The translations under genes were made by a program, and so were the position numbers. A DNA stretch of 64,000 bases, from the NCBI GenBank assembly GCA_031002005.1, contig JARYHS010008074.1:280613930-280677929 (forward strand), given 5' to 3'. Positions within the stretch are counted from its first letter, which is position 1; every line of letters begins with the position of its first letter. The notes beneath the pieces were generated by a model, which searched no databases, had not been told where the DNA came from, and saw only the letters and a list, made by a program, of their open reading frames with translations. Of this stretch, positions 46,914-60,169 are shown piece after piece. The DNA comes from Vandiemenella viatica (Eukaryota > Arthropoda > Insecta > Orthoptera > Morabidae).

Positions 46914-47831
46914 TATGTAGGTTTCGTGTTGATGGTATCTGTGTAAATTGTAGGTAACTGACTGTATTGATTAAGCCTCTGTCCATAATGGTCCTGCGTT
47001 AAAGTTGGCTATCGACAATAGCAACCGCCAATACTTACAAACAGATCATCAATCTGCAAGAGAAACACACTGCACAAATACGAAATATTATTGTGTGTTA
47101 CACAATTAAAATAGTACTGTAAATTTTTGAAGTCGGGTTGTTCATTATTTTTAATAATTTTTTTTAATATCATCAGTTCAGACATAGCAACAAAAACATT
47201 CATCTGAAACAAAAAAAAACAAAAGAAAAAGATGAAGAGAACTTTTATACATCCACTTCATAGATCATAATTATTGCAGAAATGATATGTTATCAGAATA
47301 CAGACGATAATCTAAAACAACTTAACAACTATCATTGTAATATTTACATAGGTCTCGTACCCTTATTTCAGTGTTTTTTTATGTAATCGTTACAAACGGT
47401 CACGGTTAAACAGCGGTGAAGATGAAGGCCATGGGATTTTCAAAGAACCATCCCGCCATTCACCTGGTTAAATTACGAAAAACAATCGAAATCTGTATAG
47501 TACGACCAGGGATGGAAATGGGTCCTCCCATTAACTGCTCCACCAAACTACGCTTCCACAAAGCGATGTTGCTGTAGCGGACACTAATAAATATGGCTTA
47601 CTTGAACGTCAAAGAGTAGCGAGAGTTGCAGCTCATAGTTTTGCTCATCACAATGCGACGTCTAATACACAGTACGGGAAACTGTGAGAAGTGAAGTACT
47701 AATATTTTAGTGACAACACCTTTGTAAAAACCTCATTTCTACGTGATTCATTCTTTCTTCCTGCCAAATTTTCCGCAACATTTATTTGATAAACGTTCAT
47801 GACAGTGATTATTCTGAACATAATAAAAATT

Positions 47832-47885
47832 GGTCCCACCTCTAATGACCTCGACGTCGACGTGAGTAAAAGCATAAAAAAGGTA
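47832..47885 (+). mobile_element. SINE family B 3'-end fragment
   Basis: ggtcccacctctaatgacct, then cgacgtcgacgtgagtaaaa and an A-rich end: the 3' end of family B without its body. Confidence 0.6.
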
Positions 47886-49095
47886 AATGGCCCTTGATGT
47901 GGTGCGATTATACGATTAGCATTGGTCCATGGTTGTTTAGTGAACTCTGTTTGGCCCCCTCCAGATGATCTTCCTATAACACCATCTTGACCTATGTCGT
48001 TATTGTCCGGCCATGCAGAGACTTACTGACCACCCTGCCAACACGTCGCGTCCAACGCGTATGGTAGTGCATTGCCTCTCCTATCAGACAGCTTAAAGGG
48101 AGTACGAGATCAGTTGCGTAAAATAGCACTCACTGGCGCTTGACTTTTACACGACACTCAACGGTGTCGTTAAACTCACCATCGTCGTTGTCCTGATCTG
48201 ACTGTCTGACACGTAGGGCGCAATAGATTGAGTGATGCAATGTCGTGAAAAGATTTCACATAGTAAAGAGTTTTAGGAAATTTCACTTCTCGATGCTGTG
48301 CCCAGCATATTATATCACGTTATTTTTATTTTCCCTTTTGGAATGTTTCATGCTTAGATGATGTGAAGGCTTAAATTGGACCATTAAAAAAAATCGTTGT
48401 TCTTAACTGGGTGAACGGATAATTTCTGTTAATAAACATCTATCTTATTTATTTAAACCTCTAATCCACCCAACTGCATCATGTAATTGACGTCCTCGTT
48501 AGAAGATCAATTGAAATCACGTTTTATTCTTTAGGTGCCTTGTGAAGTGGACTGGGTGTTTAATTCCGGCCAAAAGCCTCGTATGAATAAGCTTCGTGGC
48601 ATAGTAGCCTGCAAGCCCCCGGAAGAAGCTGAATCGCAGGATCTCTGGCATTATGAATCGCATTTGTCGGGGGTAAATGTCTTGTACTGCTTCGTTTTGG
48701 TTGAATAAACTTCTACCATTGGTTTGAAGTGTACTGTTATGTTTTAATTACAGCGCTGCGTTTGATAGGCTATATATGTCATGTTATTGTATCATTCTGC
48801 TGCAAGAATAGAACGTAATTTATACTAAAACAGTAAGTACGCAGGCTACAATACTAAAAAACTTAAGACATTAACATCAATTGTTGTTCCAATCTTGTTT
48901 CGCACGTCAACATACATTCAGAAAACTGTGAGTGGTATTTCAGCTTATACTAATCTGTTTTCTCTCATGTGGTTTCAATCCCAAGCCACAAAGAAAGGAA
49001 GGATACAGGTAGCCACCAGTATGGCGCCCTATTTTCCATACCTCTTCTATTCTGACACTGTGGCGCATTTACATTGGGAGAAAAAGATTATCTGA
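47886..49095. other. Gene-free stretch
   Basis: No gene, RNA or repeat recognised. Confidence 0.4.
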
Positions 49096-49099
49096 TTTT

Positions 49100-49332
49100 T
49101 CTTCTGTCTTTACCTCTCGTCGACATCGAGGTCATTAGAGGCGCGATAGGACCGGGGAAAAGGAACTGGAAGGAACCCGGCGATGGCCTTTTCAAGCAAA
49201 GAATCTGGTATTTGCCTGGAGTGATTTGGGGAAGCCATGTAAAACCCAAATCCGGATGCCTGGACGGGTATTTGAAACGCCGTCCTCCTGGGTGCGAGAA
49301 CAGAGCGTTACTGCTCACCCACCACGCTCGGC
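49100..49332 (-). mobile_element. SINE family B
   Basis: Reverse complement of the family: tttacctctcgtcgacatcg (tail end), ggaacccggcgatggccttt, tgcctggagtgatttgggga, and the head ctcacccaccacgctcgg. The B box is altered (gtttcaaatac). Confidence 0.8.
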
Positions 49333-49507
49333 GGAAGAAGTGTTACGTTGCAAATGTAACTGGAAGGTGATGTATATACATTAATCAAGTAAAAGCGGGA
49401 ATTTCCCAATGCAATCTCTTTATAAAGACGGTAAAACTTTCACAAGCGCTGTTGCAAGAGATCACCACCACACTTTCTCAATACTGCTGGTCAATCGTTG
49501 GCGCTGA

Positions 49508-49575
49508 GTGATCAGTAGCTCAGTGATACGGCACTTGCACCTCCCTCTTTCCGGGATCTAGTTCAAACAACTGCA
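49508..49575 (+). other. Degenerate tRNA-like segment
   Basis: agtagctcagtgatacggca gives an A box and ctagttcaaacaac a weak B box at tRNA-like spacing. The acceptor stem and anticodon arm do not form convincingly, so it is a SINE head or tRNA pseudogene. Confidence 0.35.
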
Positions 49576-50634
49576 GCGACGAGTTTTTTTTAACACTGCA
49601 TTAGATGCGCCGAGGAGCTTTGTGCCTCGTATTCCACTTCAAACTGTATGTCCAGCAACGACATAGGTGTAATGTGCGTCAAATTTAAACTTTGTCTCAA
49701 GAAATTGTTTTGATCTCATGTGTTACGTATCCCAGCCAGAATTACAGAATTCTGTATCAAATCTTGCAAGAGTTGCATACACGATGTCCTATGTTTTTAC
49801 TTTTTAGTGCCTTCGTTATCACTCTATGAATTAAAATCCAGAATTTTGTATATGCTATATGCGAATCCCACGTTACCTTCTATTGTCATATCCACATACT
49901 ACATGGTCGGTCAGCGACGTCAAGCATGGATCAAGTTACTTTGTGTTGATAAACAAGGTTTTTTCCGTATCGCCCAGGCGGACCACGAGACACCTGCACT
50001 GCACTGGCGTCTGCTGTGTAGTTATGGGGATGATACGTGCCTACCGGTAGCAGAACCCGATTTGTCAGATCCGGAGCATTTACACTGTTGGGAGAGTGCT
50101 GCCATCTGAATGCGAAAAGCAAAACTGTGTTCTGTATGATAAGTGTGTTTTTGTTTGTTAAATGCGTAGTTTATGAGGCGGAGATTGGGGAGTGTTCCTT
50201 GATGATTTGCGAGAAACCACCTAAACACCGCTCTCAGGTCGGTCGTTACGACTCGATCCTGTCCCCATTGTACAGTACCTCGCCGATTCAGCGTGGTGGC
50301 GCCTGAACACGCACAGCCACGCTGACGGGTTAAGCAACTATTTTCCTATTGAACCTTATGCGCAGTGCCATTCGCTCACATGCTTGTATTAATGTCAACG
50401 TCACGTCAGATTCGAAACGATTATTACTTCCCTACACGTAACTACTTCATCAAGAAATAATCTTAAACTGGTTTTAACGTTGTCCCTTCCTTGCGGAACG
50501 CCTGATGTAACATTTAGTCTAACAGACGCTTCACTTTCTAGATCGGCATACTGGGAGAATATCAGGAACCGCTGCAATACATATATCTGCAAAGTAAAAA
50601 TTTTACTAGATTACCGTCGCGCACACTGTAGCGG

Positions 50635-50830
50635 TACCACTTTGTGTTTGTAAGTAGCGCCGGTTTGTGACGTCATTGGCACAATGTCCGTGGCCACGGA
50701 AGGGTGAGCCCCGGGGGCCGCATGATGTGTGCTGTGGTAGGCACAAGGCAGGGAGTCGGTCGCCGGACGTGGAGAAGTGTGGTTGGTGGTGAAGCAAAGT
50801 CAATAAAGTTGAAAGGTGTAAACGTGTGAA
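50635..50830. other. GC-rich island
   Basis: GC-rich block with gagccccgggggccgcatga and gggagtcggtcgccggacgt. A short minus-strand frame (50606-50803) has no motif. Function unknown. Confidence 0.25.
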
Positions 50831-51180
50831 TGTGAGTAAAAGGTGTACAAATAGCTATTCTACTTTAACTGGAGTGATAGAAGTCCGATAAATTTATAAC
50901 ATTGGTGGTGTTGGAGAAAAATGAAGGCACTGAATTAAAATTAGTTTTATGAAATAACTGTTTATTCATTCAGTAGTCTCTAAATGTTCTCAGTTGGAAA
51001 CTAAGTGGCGGCCGGTCAAGAGAATCTGCATCTTTAGAAGGAACTTGCGGTAAGAATTTAGACCATGCACATTATATTTCAGTGAGCGAGTTTGAAAGTA
51101 AAACATTGTGGTAGCTGATGTGAGTGGACGACCCACGAAACCGCAACAACACGTCTAAGGCATTCTCTCCTATGTATTTC

Positions 51181-51357
51181 ACCGAGCTTGGTGGGTGAAC
51201 GGTTAACGCTCTGGCCTCGCATTCGGGAGGGCGCGGGGTCGAATCCCCTTCAAAAAGGTTATGACCCAATTGCTTCCTGTTCCTTGTCCCCAGACTCATC
51301 CCGCCTCTAATGACGACGAGGCGTATAGCCATAAGTTAAAAAAATAAATAAATAAAA
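51181..51357 (+). mobile_element. SINE family B, internally deleted
   Basis: Intact head with A box tgggtgaacgg and B box ggtcgaatccc, then a jump from accccttc directly to aaaaaggttatgacc, losing about 75 bases of the body. The tail is aaaataaataaataaaa. It remains potentially transcribable by Pol III. Confidence 0.82.
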
Positions 51358-51409
51358 GTCCTATGTATTTCATTTCAGATTTTACCTCTATCACGTCAGT
51401 GAAGCTGCT

Positions 51410-52090
51410 GCTTCTTCTTCTTTTTTTTTTTGTCATCATTCTTTCGACTATTTTGATGCAATCCTCCTTTTTTTTCCGCTAACCTCTTCATCTCAACATA
51501 ACCCTTACAACCTACGTTTTTAATTATGTACTTCATATATTCCAATCTTTGTCTATCTCTGCAGTTCTTGACTTCAACTGTTCCCTCAACCAACAAATCA
51601 AGCAATACCGCATGTCTCAAAATATGACCCACCATCCCGTCTTTCCTTTCTTTAAGACTCTTCCCCAAACTTATCTCCAGAACACGTTCTTTTCGTACTT
51701 TATCTACACTCTCAGTTTTCAGCATCCTTCCATAGCACCACATTTCAAATGCTTCAATTTTCCTTGTTTCTTGCATTCCTAAAGTGCTGTGCATCACACG
51801 TAGAGTTTTAGAAAGTACATTCTGAGTCATAGAACAGTATTTCAAACAAAAGATTTCTCTTTTTCAAGAATGCTCTTTACACTATTGCTATATCTGCTTT
51901 TAATATCATTCCTTCTTCGACCGTCAGTTCTAATTTTGCTTCCCTGAGCAGCAGAATTCACATATCTCTCCAATTGCATGCGATACTATCCTATTTAATC
52001 TGCTATTATTACTGACATTTTTCATCACTTTTGTCTTGATTTGGTTTATATTTAGTTCAAAAATTTCCTTCAGTATTTTGCTCATGCTAT
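51410..52090 (-). pseudogene. 3' end of an RTE-like LINE
   Basis: The minus-strand frame (51396-51845) contains KIEAFEMWCYGRMLKTESVDKVRKERVLE, GHILRHAVLLDLLVEGTVE and RDRQRLEYMKYI in pattern, the characteristic C-terminal tail of insect RTE-type reverse transcriptases (motif quoted here only as EAFEMWCYGRML, GHILRH and RQRLEYM matter). Upstream, to about 52090, broken frames still show the RT thumb region. A short A/AAG-rich tail lies at 51412-51433. The polymerase core is lost. Confidence 0.75.
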
Positions 52091-52439
52091 TAATGCTGCT
52101 TCATAGTGAGGAAATACTCTGCATGGCCCAGTGGTTGCTAGAATCGTACAGAAAAAGTTTATGAACTACTTTACTTCCTTATGAAATGGCTACGGAGAGT
52201 AATACTGCAAATCTTCTAATCCCACAGCCTCGTAACAAGTTGTTGGTTTGCAGAATGCTACGTTGTTTATTTAGGAACCTGTTCCTTGTCGTACTTGCGG
52301 CAGCCGGCTGGTTTTTCCACCTTTCCAGAGTGTGGCCCGACGTGAGTTTGTATTTCTATTGAGCTAACATCAGCAAATTCTTGGCCGGATCTTCGAGTTG
52401 CAATACCGCTGTAATCGAAGCTCTGGTCAGTGTAAACAG

Positions 52440-52720
52440 TTATCTGCCCGACGACTTTGTTGACTCAGGTCCTTGGCCGTGCGAGGAGGTGTAGATCGAA
52501 AGGAGAGAGAGAGAGAGAGAGAGAGACGTCAGCGGACAGGTGCTGGCTGGCGGTTAGTGTTGGCTCGCGGCTGTGGAGGAATCAACACTGTGGCACACAG
52601 TGTTTGTTTGCACTCTCTGGCACTCTGCACAGCGGCCGTCAACGCGATATGCAACACCTGCCAAACGCCAGCTGCTCCCTTTTACTGCCTCCCTTGTCAC
52701 TTAAAGGAGAATCACAGACA
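52440..52720. other. GC-rich island with a GA microsatellite
   Basis: A (GA)12 tract lies at 52503-52526 inside a GC-rich block (ctggctggcggttagtgttg, cggccgtcaacgcg). Two overlapping plus-strand frames are open but differ in frame and show no family motif. The GA tract could bind GAGA-type factors. Confidence 0.35.
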
Positions 52721-52983
52721 CCTTTGTTAAATAAAATAAAGTCGGAAGGATATTACACAGTTATGACATGATCAGTATACTGTAGGCCAAAGGATGTGCT
52801 TATGAGAGCTGTCGGCCCATCGAAAGATAGATGAATCATAAATTATGACTCGCATATCGGGTATGGTCAAACGTTGACTGCCAAGAGAGGCTCTGCAACC
52901 TTAATACAGTGCCAGAGTGTTTGAATGAACCGGATTTAGGAGGTATGCCGAAAGGTTTTAACCTTCACCTCTGAAACCACGGT

Positions 52984-53111
52984 ATGCCGGGATGCTTCCT
53001 TCAAAAAGGTCATGGCTGAATTCGTTCCCGTTCCTTGCCCCAATCAATCCGATCCCGCCTCTAATGACCTCGCTGTCGACGAGGCGTAAAGCCCAAGCAA
53101 AAAAAAAAAAG
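52984..53111 (+). mobile_element. SINE family B, 3' half
   Basis: Begins at tgccgggatgcttccttcaa and ends gacgaggcgtaaagcccaag with an A12 run. 5' half with the Pol III promoter is absent. Confidence 0.75.
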
Positions 53112-53551
53112 ATATCGCGTGGTAACTGTGCAGTTCAAGACAATTTCCCCAGCAGTTGGCAGGTCAGTGACTTCCGATGTCTCTATTAGATATCAACTAA
53201 AAAACCGGTTTACGAATTGCTTAGTTGCCGTAAGATTTATAAACTTCAGGCAGTGTCGGCTGATACTTACATTGTGTGCTCAGCGATTTATTCAGCGATG
53301 TACGGTAACAGCCAAGAGCTGCTGAAACAACCGTTGAGACGGAAAGTAATTGTTGAACACAGAAATGAATTAATTGATTTCTATGGAACATATACTCCAG
53401 CAGCAATTTCACCACACACATACTTTCCTATTTCATTTCTGTTTAATGTTTAAAAAAATTTAAATGCGATGTCACCACCGACCTACTTTCACTCTTTACG
53501 AATTTTAATTCTTTCTGTGTTTGTGGTAAATTGTTTATAATTTCCCTTGGT

Positions 53552-53690
53552 AATTTAATTCGGCCATGGCCTCTTGAAGGAATCATTCCGGAATTCACCT
53601 GGAGCGATCCGGGGACACGATAGAATGGATGGGGATTCGAACCCGCGTCCTTCCAAATGTCAGTACGTTACCGATTACCAACTACGCTCC
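53552..53690 (-). mobile_element. SINE family B, 5' half
   Basis: Minus orientation: cggccatggcctcttgaagg, then the B box gattcgaaccc and the head accaactacgctcc. The 3' tail is missing. Confidence 0.72.
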
Positions 53691-54439
53691 ATCCTTTACA
53701 AAGATACGACCATTTTCATTCCCGTTGCATGCCTACAGTCCCCACCTGGCTCTAGAGACTTGGACGTTCAGGAGCCGTAAAACTAATTAAAAGACACCAA
53801 TATAAACTCTTAAACTACCTCAGTATGTTTCACATTTTGACTGACACATGGATAGCTAGATACTTTCTACTGATGCGGTAGGTGCAGTTAGCCGGATTCT
53901 GGCATCCCGGCGATACCTTGATAGTTCATTGGTTCATGCCCATAATTTCAGATTAATGTGAGCGATTTTGACTCTGCTGTTTTCGACATGATTAGCTGAT
54001 GCAGACTTCATGGTCACCTAAATCTAAACCAATTTGATGGCCAAGATGTTCATCACATATTGTCTGGACTCCTAATAAATATCGCATGCTCTAAGACTGC
54101 AGCAGTTTATATGAGAACGTACAAATCACTCTGTTGGAAACGAGCGAAGTCATGTCATGAAACTCCGCGCCCCATAAAGGAGAATATATCACTTGGCAGT
54201 TCCTTTATTTTCTAAAGGGATTGTCCGCTTCTTATTTTTTGTTACTACCCGTTAAAAAGCAATTAGGAAACAACAGGTACTGTTAAAGCGGTGCCGTGCC
54301 AGTAGACAAAGTTTCATAAAGCGCCATTCTATTTCTGGGTGTAACAAAGTTTTTTATATAACGATTTACAATGTACCTCCTTGATACCGCGACTGGGGGT
54401 GCGACAAAAAAGGCAGGACAAGAAAGAGGAGCTGGTGTC

Positions 54440-54665
54440 GGTGAAATACGAGCGGCTCGTTCTCCCAGGTTAATGAGATTCTGCGCCGCACTACCTACCT
54501 CGCCGCCAACAATGTTATTACTGCGGCGCCGCTAACAATGACGGCCGTGTGACCCGTGGCCTGGCCCGCTGCACCTACCAATTACTGGAGAACCGCCCCG
54601 CGCGCCGCCTCCACGTCGCCAAAGACAACACCAGTCGCAGAAACAGCCACGTTACGTAGCAGACA
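54440..54665. other. GC-rich island
   Basis: CpG-rich block including ccgccaacaatgttattact, gcggcgccgctaacaatgac and ccgccccgcgcgccgcctcc. The first two are a near-repeat of each other, with ACAATG cores. No coding frame of note. It could be a regulatory island. Confidence 0.35.
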
Positions 54666-54689
54666 TAGGACGTTTCTTCAGTTACGACC

Positions 54690-54915
54690 TTAGGGGGCGT
54701 CCATCAATTACGTGACAACAAATGGGAGGGGCTCACGAAATGTCACCCGCGGGGGCACAGAAAACCCACGTCAACATTTCTATATTCAAGAACAGTAGAG
54801 CTAAAAAAAATCTCCAGAATTACGAGGTCCGATTTGATGGGGGAGGGGGAGGAGTTGTTCTTGAAGTCGGTTTTATTTTTGGTAAAAAAATTGATTATTT
54901 CATGTTACTCTTTGG
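54690..54915 (+). mobile_element. Partial copy of the GCGTCC-ended MITE family
   Basis: The start agggggcgtccatcaattac resembles the terminus of the MITE in the large arms (gcgtccataaac-acg), followed by a G-rich block. The opposite terminus is not found. Confidence 0.4.
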
Positions 54916-56080
54916 CTACGTTCAGGTCATATCATTGTAGAAGCTGAAGTACAAATAATGATTCAATTCAACATAGGTAAACGTTCCTTAGATATAAATT
55001 ATCTCGCTGTTTGTATGACGGTACTGAACCTGCCTGGTAACCTGCCGTCGCTTGATGTACCCGCCGGACACGGGATCCTTTGTATGCAGATCACCCCTTT
55101 ATTACCCCTGCAAAACTGCAGTTATAGACAAGCAGATTACATCTCTCTGATTACTGAAGTGTGCATATTTCGATAAAATCTTAATGTATCTGTGCTAATA
55201 TCGACCAGGTACCAGTGATCACGGGTCGTTACGGTTCAATGTCACGATTCCAATCTAACACAAACCGGATCATTTAAATCAACTAACAATATAAAACGTT
55301 CACCTGTATCAGAATACAAATCTCCTGAGGGCTACTTAAACCAAGGCCTTGAACTCAACTGGAAAACTTATATGAAAGCCGATGGCACAACATTGTCAAC
55401 AATCAAAAACGTATTGTAAACTGCATAATAAACCGGCACGCTTTATTTGGCCTAACATGGGCAATTGACACTAACTACAATTTTCACACTCGATGTGCAG
55501 ACGATTTGATAGTAACTAATTTCTATTATATATCAAATTTAATAGTGAGACACATAGTCATGATCATAATGAATCCGACTGATTATCATCACTTCTGTTT
55601 ATAGTACTAAAAGCTGTATAAACATAACAATAAATTTCGAATTGAATGTTTACAAATTACAGCAATACATTGGAAGTATTTTACTAACCAAGTGCCAGGT
55701 AGTTTTTACGAAATTAGGGCGCTCTCATTGCGCATAACTCTGTTTACGAAACTGTTTTAACAACTTGGCGCAAGGTATCATATACTAGCTTTTAAGCTCC
55801 TTAGAAATGACGGGTTGAGTGCAGAGTTTGCGCAATTCATTTATTAGATTTTACTATAAAAGAGACACAGAAGATAGCGAAAACATCTACAGCAAATGTA
55901 AATACGCTTTAAAGCCCGTAAAAATAATGGATGGAACTTAATGTTCCCGCATTTGCTACAGTTATTATAAATAACGTGAGAGTGTTGAGGCTATTTCATA
56001 GGGGTTGAGCTGACCACTGCCTTGTTTAAGGCTGAGGTTGTTCCATTCCGGTCGGGCTGACCCCTGCATCTTGAGTAGCC
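54916..56080. other. Gene-free AT-rich stretch
   Basis: No gene, RNA or repeat recognised. Confidence 0.4.
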
Positions 56081-56094
56081 TAGCGCCGGTTGAG

Positions 56095-56240
56095 CAAACC
56101 ATTATGATTTCGGTTTTCCATGCTTTCCCCAAATTATTCCGGGCGAATTTTGAGATCGTTCCTTTAAAATGTCATGGCCGAACTCCTACCGTTCCTATTC
56201 CCAATCCTCTTCCCTTATGGCGGAGAGTCACTCTGAAACC
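56095..56240 (+). mobile_element. Degraded SINE family B
   Basis: Order ggttttccatgctttcccca, ttccgggcgaatttt, atgtcatggccgaactccta matches the family body. The head and B box are lost. Confidence 0.6.
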
Positions 56241-56574
56241 TACAGCACCCTGTGTAGCTGTAGGCTAATCCTGGTAGTCATTAACCTCAATGTTAATTTT
56301 ATTTTTTCATTTTTTTAAAAAAAGGCTCATAACCTTAAAAATGATATAATGTGGGACACATTTCTTAGTTTACTGTAGTAGGAATATCTCTGGATTGAAA
56401 GTATAAAAACATCTACATCGACTGAATATAAATAAACAGAAAGCAACCAATAATTTATATTTAATTTAAACACGATACATACTGTCGTTTCAGTGTTCTG
56501 GCAATTATTTTCTTCGCGGTTGATTAACAAAAAGGAATTGTTATTAAATAACGCCAATAGGCAGACTGCCTTGC

Positions 56575-57061
56575 AAAGAGTGCTATGAGAAGTGGCAAGG
56601 AAGAGACAAAGATACCAGGTCTAGATATCACAAACTTTCTTAAGAAAACTGCAGGGAAATGAGAATGGTTGGAAACCTCACAACTTAGAGGTCGCCACTA
56701 CGCTTGCACCCACTCCCAGATAACACCATCCCAGTGGCATCAAAAAGGCGCTCCATCAAGAGGACTAACAACTACAACAGCTAGCTTAAAGTTCAGCTAT
56801 GGTTTCTTTCCCCCGCATCTATTCAGAATCAAAGCGATTGAATCTCCACTGTGTGATTGTGAAGAAGGTGTAGAATACGGCATTAATCACATGTTCTTCG
56901 GCTGCAAGAAATACTGGAACAACATAACAAACTTCATGAAAACACTTTCACAAGAGGGCATCCAGTCGCAAATCAACCTGAAACATTTACTGCCCGCTGA
57001 AAATGTTGTTATATATCGCTTAATCCTATCATTTGTCAGAAATAATAACCTAAAAGTTTAG
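56575..57061 (+). pseudogene. C-terminal fragment of a LINE protein (zinc-knuckle tail)
   Basis: The frame from 56669 contains FPPHLFRIKAIESPLCDCEEG and INHMFFGCKKY, fitting the SPLCxCG...xHxxxxC tail common at the C-terminus of I/Jockey-type LINE polyproteins. Bases 56575-56668 carry further decayed sequence in another frame (W-rich, EKWQGRDKDTRS). No RT or RNase H catalytic motif remains. Confidence 0.6.
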
Positions 57062-58454
57062 AAGAGTACAATTTTACTTTTTATGACTGTACGACCAAAA
57101 GATTAAATGCCAATAAATAAATTAAAAACCATTTTTGCAGTGACATCTGTGGCCGCAATTAGTTCGATAGCGAAGGCCGGGCTTGAGGCGTCAGCTTTAC
57201 AGGCACAGTGTCGCCGTCACCAAAGTAGCCTCATATCATATATGAGGGACGCGCCCGGACTGTTAGGCATAGTCCACGGTTACAGAAAGAATCTACGTCG
57301 GCTGGCTGAAGCTATGTTTTGCTCCGATGACATTCAGACAAAACTAAGCAAAGCTAGAATAATTTGCCTCAATACTTTACGAACTGTATTGATTGGTTTA
57401 GACTTTTTTTTATATTCGCATATCATTTCTGTGAAAGTGTACAAATAAATGCATAGGTGTAGGAAATGCTAAATACGCTACCCTTCTACGGTTCCCGACC
57501 CATTGGGCTAGCCAGCCAGATATCCTATCGCATCCGTCCACTCAGGATCTTACGGCAGTTTTAATGAATCTTATACTGTGCTCATTAGGCCATAGTATAA
57601 TGGGAACAACGTGGCAGGGAACAAATTGGAGTCAGATTTATGGTAGAGTAAGAATTAAGTTTCTAGTCCATAAGCAGCTTCGGTCCGAGTGAACTCCGCT
57701 GACAAGACAGTAAAGTGAGATTTCTGGCTAGCAATGAACAATAAGCTGCAGTCGTTACATAACAGGAATCAGCATTGCTGAAATAAGACATATCACACGC
57801 AATACCATAGACGGAAGCAACGGACTGAGGGCGACTGCACTGAATAAACGGGTTACTTAGAACTGGCGGAGACGCTCAGACTAATGCCGTAGGCCTTTCG
57901 CGGTAACAAGGAACAGTTATGGAACATTTCAGTAACTGTTTCTTCGCAGATGAACTAATAGCACCTGCGGACCAAAATTTATTAATCAAATGCAAACGAT
58001 CGAAGATAGTAGGCTTATCAAGAAATAAATTAATGGTCAGAGACAAAGCGGTATTAATGGATGTGAGCAACCGATCGATTACTATGGATTTTTTTGAAAA
58101 CAAGAAAACGGAGAAAATGTAGTGAATTGTGTGGCCCGTATCGATAAGAAATAGTACACATTTTTTGAACTGAAGAAGAACTGCCAGCAGTATCTAGTCC
58201 AATCTACGAGTTGTTAGATCCTGTGCGAGTGCCAACTTCGCACTTCTGCAACCTGGATATCCTAAGCACGTAGGTGCCGCGTGGAAGGACCTGGAAGCGC
58301 GGTTGTAAGGAGCACTATCCACTGCAGAGCGCCGCTTCAAAACAGCATTCCTTAATAATATTGTTGATTGCCCGTCTAATGCGTGATTTCAAGTATTAGA
58401 GCAGGTAACTGTGTAAGCTGCTCGGTGGACCACGGTGTTTATTTATTTTTTTCT
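57062..58454. other. Gene-free stretch after the LINE fragment
   Basis: A 113-codon plus-strand frame at 57107-57448 follows the LINE end and may be its 3' UTR or chance; I recognise no domain. Nothing else is seen. Confidence 0.35.
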
Positions 58455-58590
58455 TTTGCTTACTGTTTTACGCCTCGTCGACGTCATTACAGGCGGGGAA
58501 AGGACTGAGGACAAGGAACTGCAAGGAATTCGATCACAGCCTTATAAAGAACCAGCCCGATGTTCGCCTGGAGTGATGGCACCATAGGAA
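58455..58590 (-). mobile_element. SINE family B, 3' half
   Basis: tactgttttacgcctcgtcg, aaggaactgcaaggaattcg and ttcgcctggagtgatggcac mark the family in reverse. The head is missing. Confidence 0.7.
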
Positions 58591-60165
58591 AGGAAATCGA
58601 CCTGAGTTAGTCCGACATCTCAGTTACTGTTTCCTGCTTTGAGAGCTGTGACAAATGTCATAAAAAAATAACCATTATACAATAGCCATTTAGAAATAAG
58701 CATTCGGAATACAAATGAAAGCTGTACTTCCGATACTAAACATTGTAACGCCTATGAACCGCAAAGCGCAAGGCATAAACATAATGCAACAATAAGAATA
58801 ATCACTCATTTGGATATTTAAAATGGTTGAAAAATGTATAATTTAATCTTCACTGATTAATAAGGTTAATACAAACAATTGAAAAAATAAGTACACCTTA
58901 ATTTTAAAAGTCGACGAAGCGCTTTTTTGTACGTTAGATACAATTTGTGAATTTCATTATTAACTGACTCTTGGAAGCAAAATTATTCTCAAATATAGCT
59001 GATATTAGCTGTCACATTATTTTAAATTTAAAGTCGTAAATCTGTTTCTTAATAAACCGTAATATGGTAACATTTGTACTTCAGTATTGAAGGCGCTCTA
59101 TGACTCTAATGTGAGTATTGGTTTATCGGTTACGCAGTAGAGTAATAGAGGGATGGCCTGTCGGTAAAGTTGCTGTCCTGTTGCTGTATCTGAAGCTTTC
59201 TGTTCAAAGCAAACGGGAACACCTTTCGAACTTCTGGATCTAACATTTAACTTAAACGAAACGTATCACAACTTCGTAATTCTTTTCGGATGGTGGACCC
59301 ACTAATTAGCAGTGATAGGTAGTCCACACTAAATAACATCACAGTCAGCAACCTCAGATAGGCCATTTAACCCGTGATAAAAAAAAGTGTGAAACGGTTA
59401 ATTTAAAAATACTTGTGTCGATGGAAGGTTGAAAAACATGCAATTACCTGCCTCCGCACTAACAAATCAGAATGGAATTTGCCTCTGCCAATTAGCTAGA
59501 AACACAACACGTTAAATGGCATAAATAATTAGCGATGTTCCGGAATTATAATTTAAAATGATGAGGTGTGAAAATCCGTCAATTAATAATTACACGGTTT
59601 AAAGGTGTGGCTATGATGCAAGTGTTATTCAGGCAGGTGGAAATAAGAAATAAAAGTTCAGGAGGCTGAGCAGAGATCATTTCAAAGGAGTTGTTTGCAC
59701 GAAAGACGATACGCCTAATTACAACTATTTGCGTCGTGGTTGTTTTCGCGCTATGCTGTAGAGTCTAGGGTCCCAACTTTGTTGAGATAGGGGACAGTCG
59801 TGCTGACCAGTAGGGGCTCTAATTGGGCGAGAGGGGAAGGGTATTGACTTGGACGATACCAAAACCGTTAACCTAAAACAATTGCTATGTTCGATGCGGT
59901 TTAAGCTTTAAATATTATTTAAAAAAAGGTATAACAACAGTTCTTCAAAGTTAGAACAAATGAGGGAGTCTAGTTCCTCGTACAGCTTGACGCAGACAGC
60001 GGTTTCCAACTGGGAGTTAACTGAAACGTAATGTTCATAACACAACGTATATAAACAAAAATATATAGATTTAAATAAACTTTCAGTGTATTTCACTGAA
60101 CTTTATAATCTATGATTTTATCTTTGATACCGTCCATCGCCATCTGTCGGAAATTGGACAACACT
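58591..60165. other. Gene-free AT-rich stretch
   Basis: A weak tRNA-like segment lies near 59155-59225 (ggcctgtcggtaaagttg, then ctgttcaaagc). No gene recognised. Confidence 0.35.
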
Positions 60166-60169
60166 AGCC

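Noticed and set aside
57107..57448. 113-codon plus-strand frame
   Set aside because: No domain or homologue recognised; it starts just after a LINE end and is likely 3' UTR or chance.
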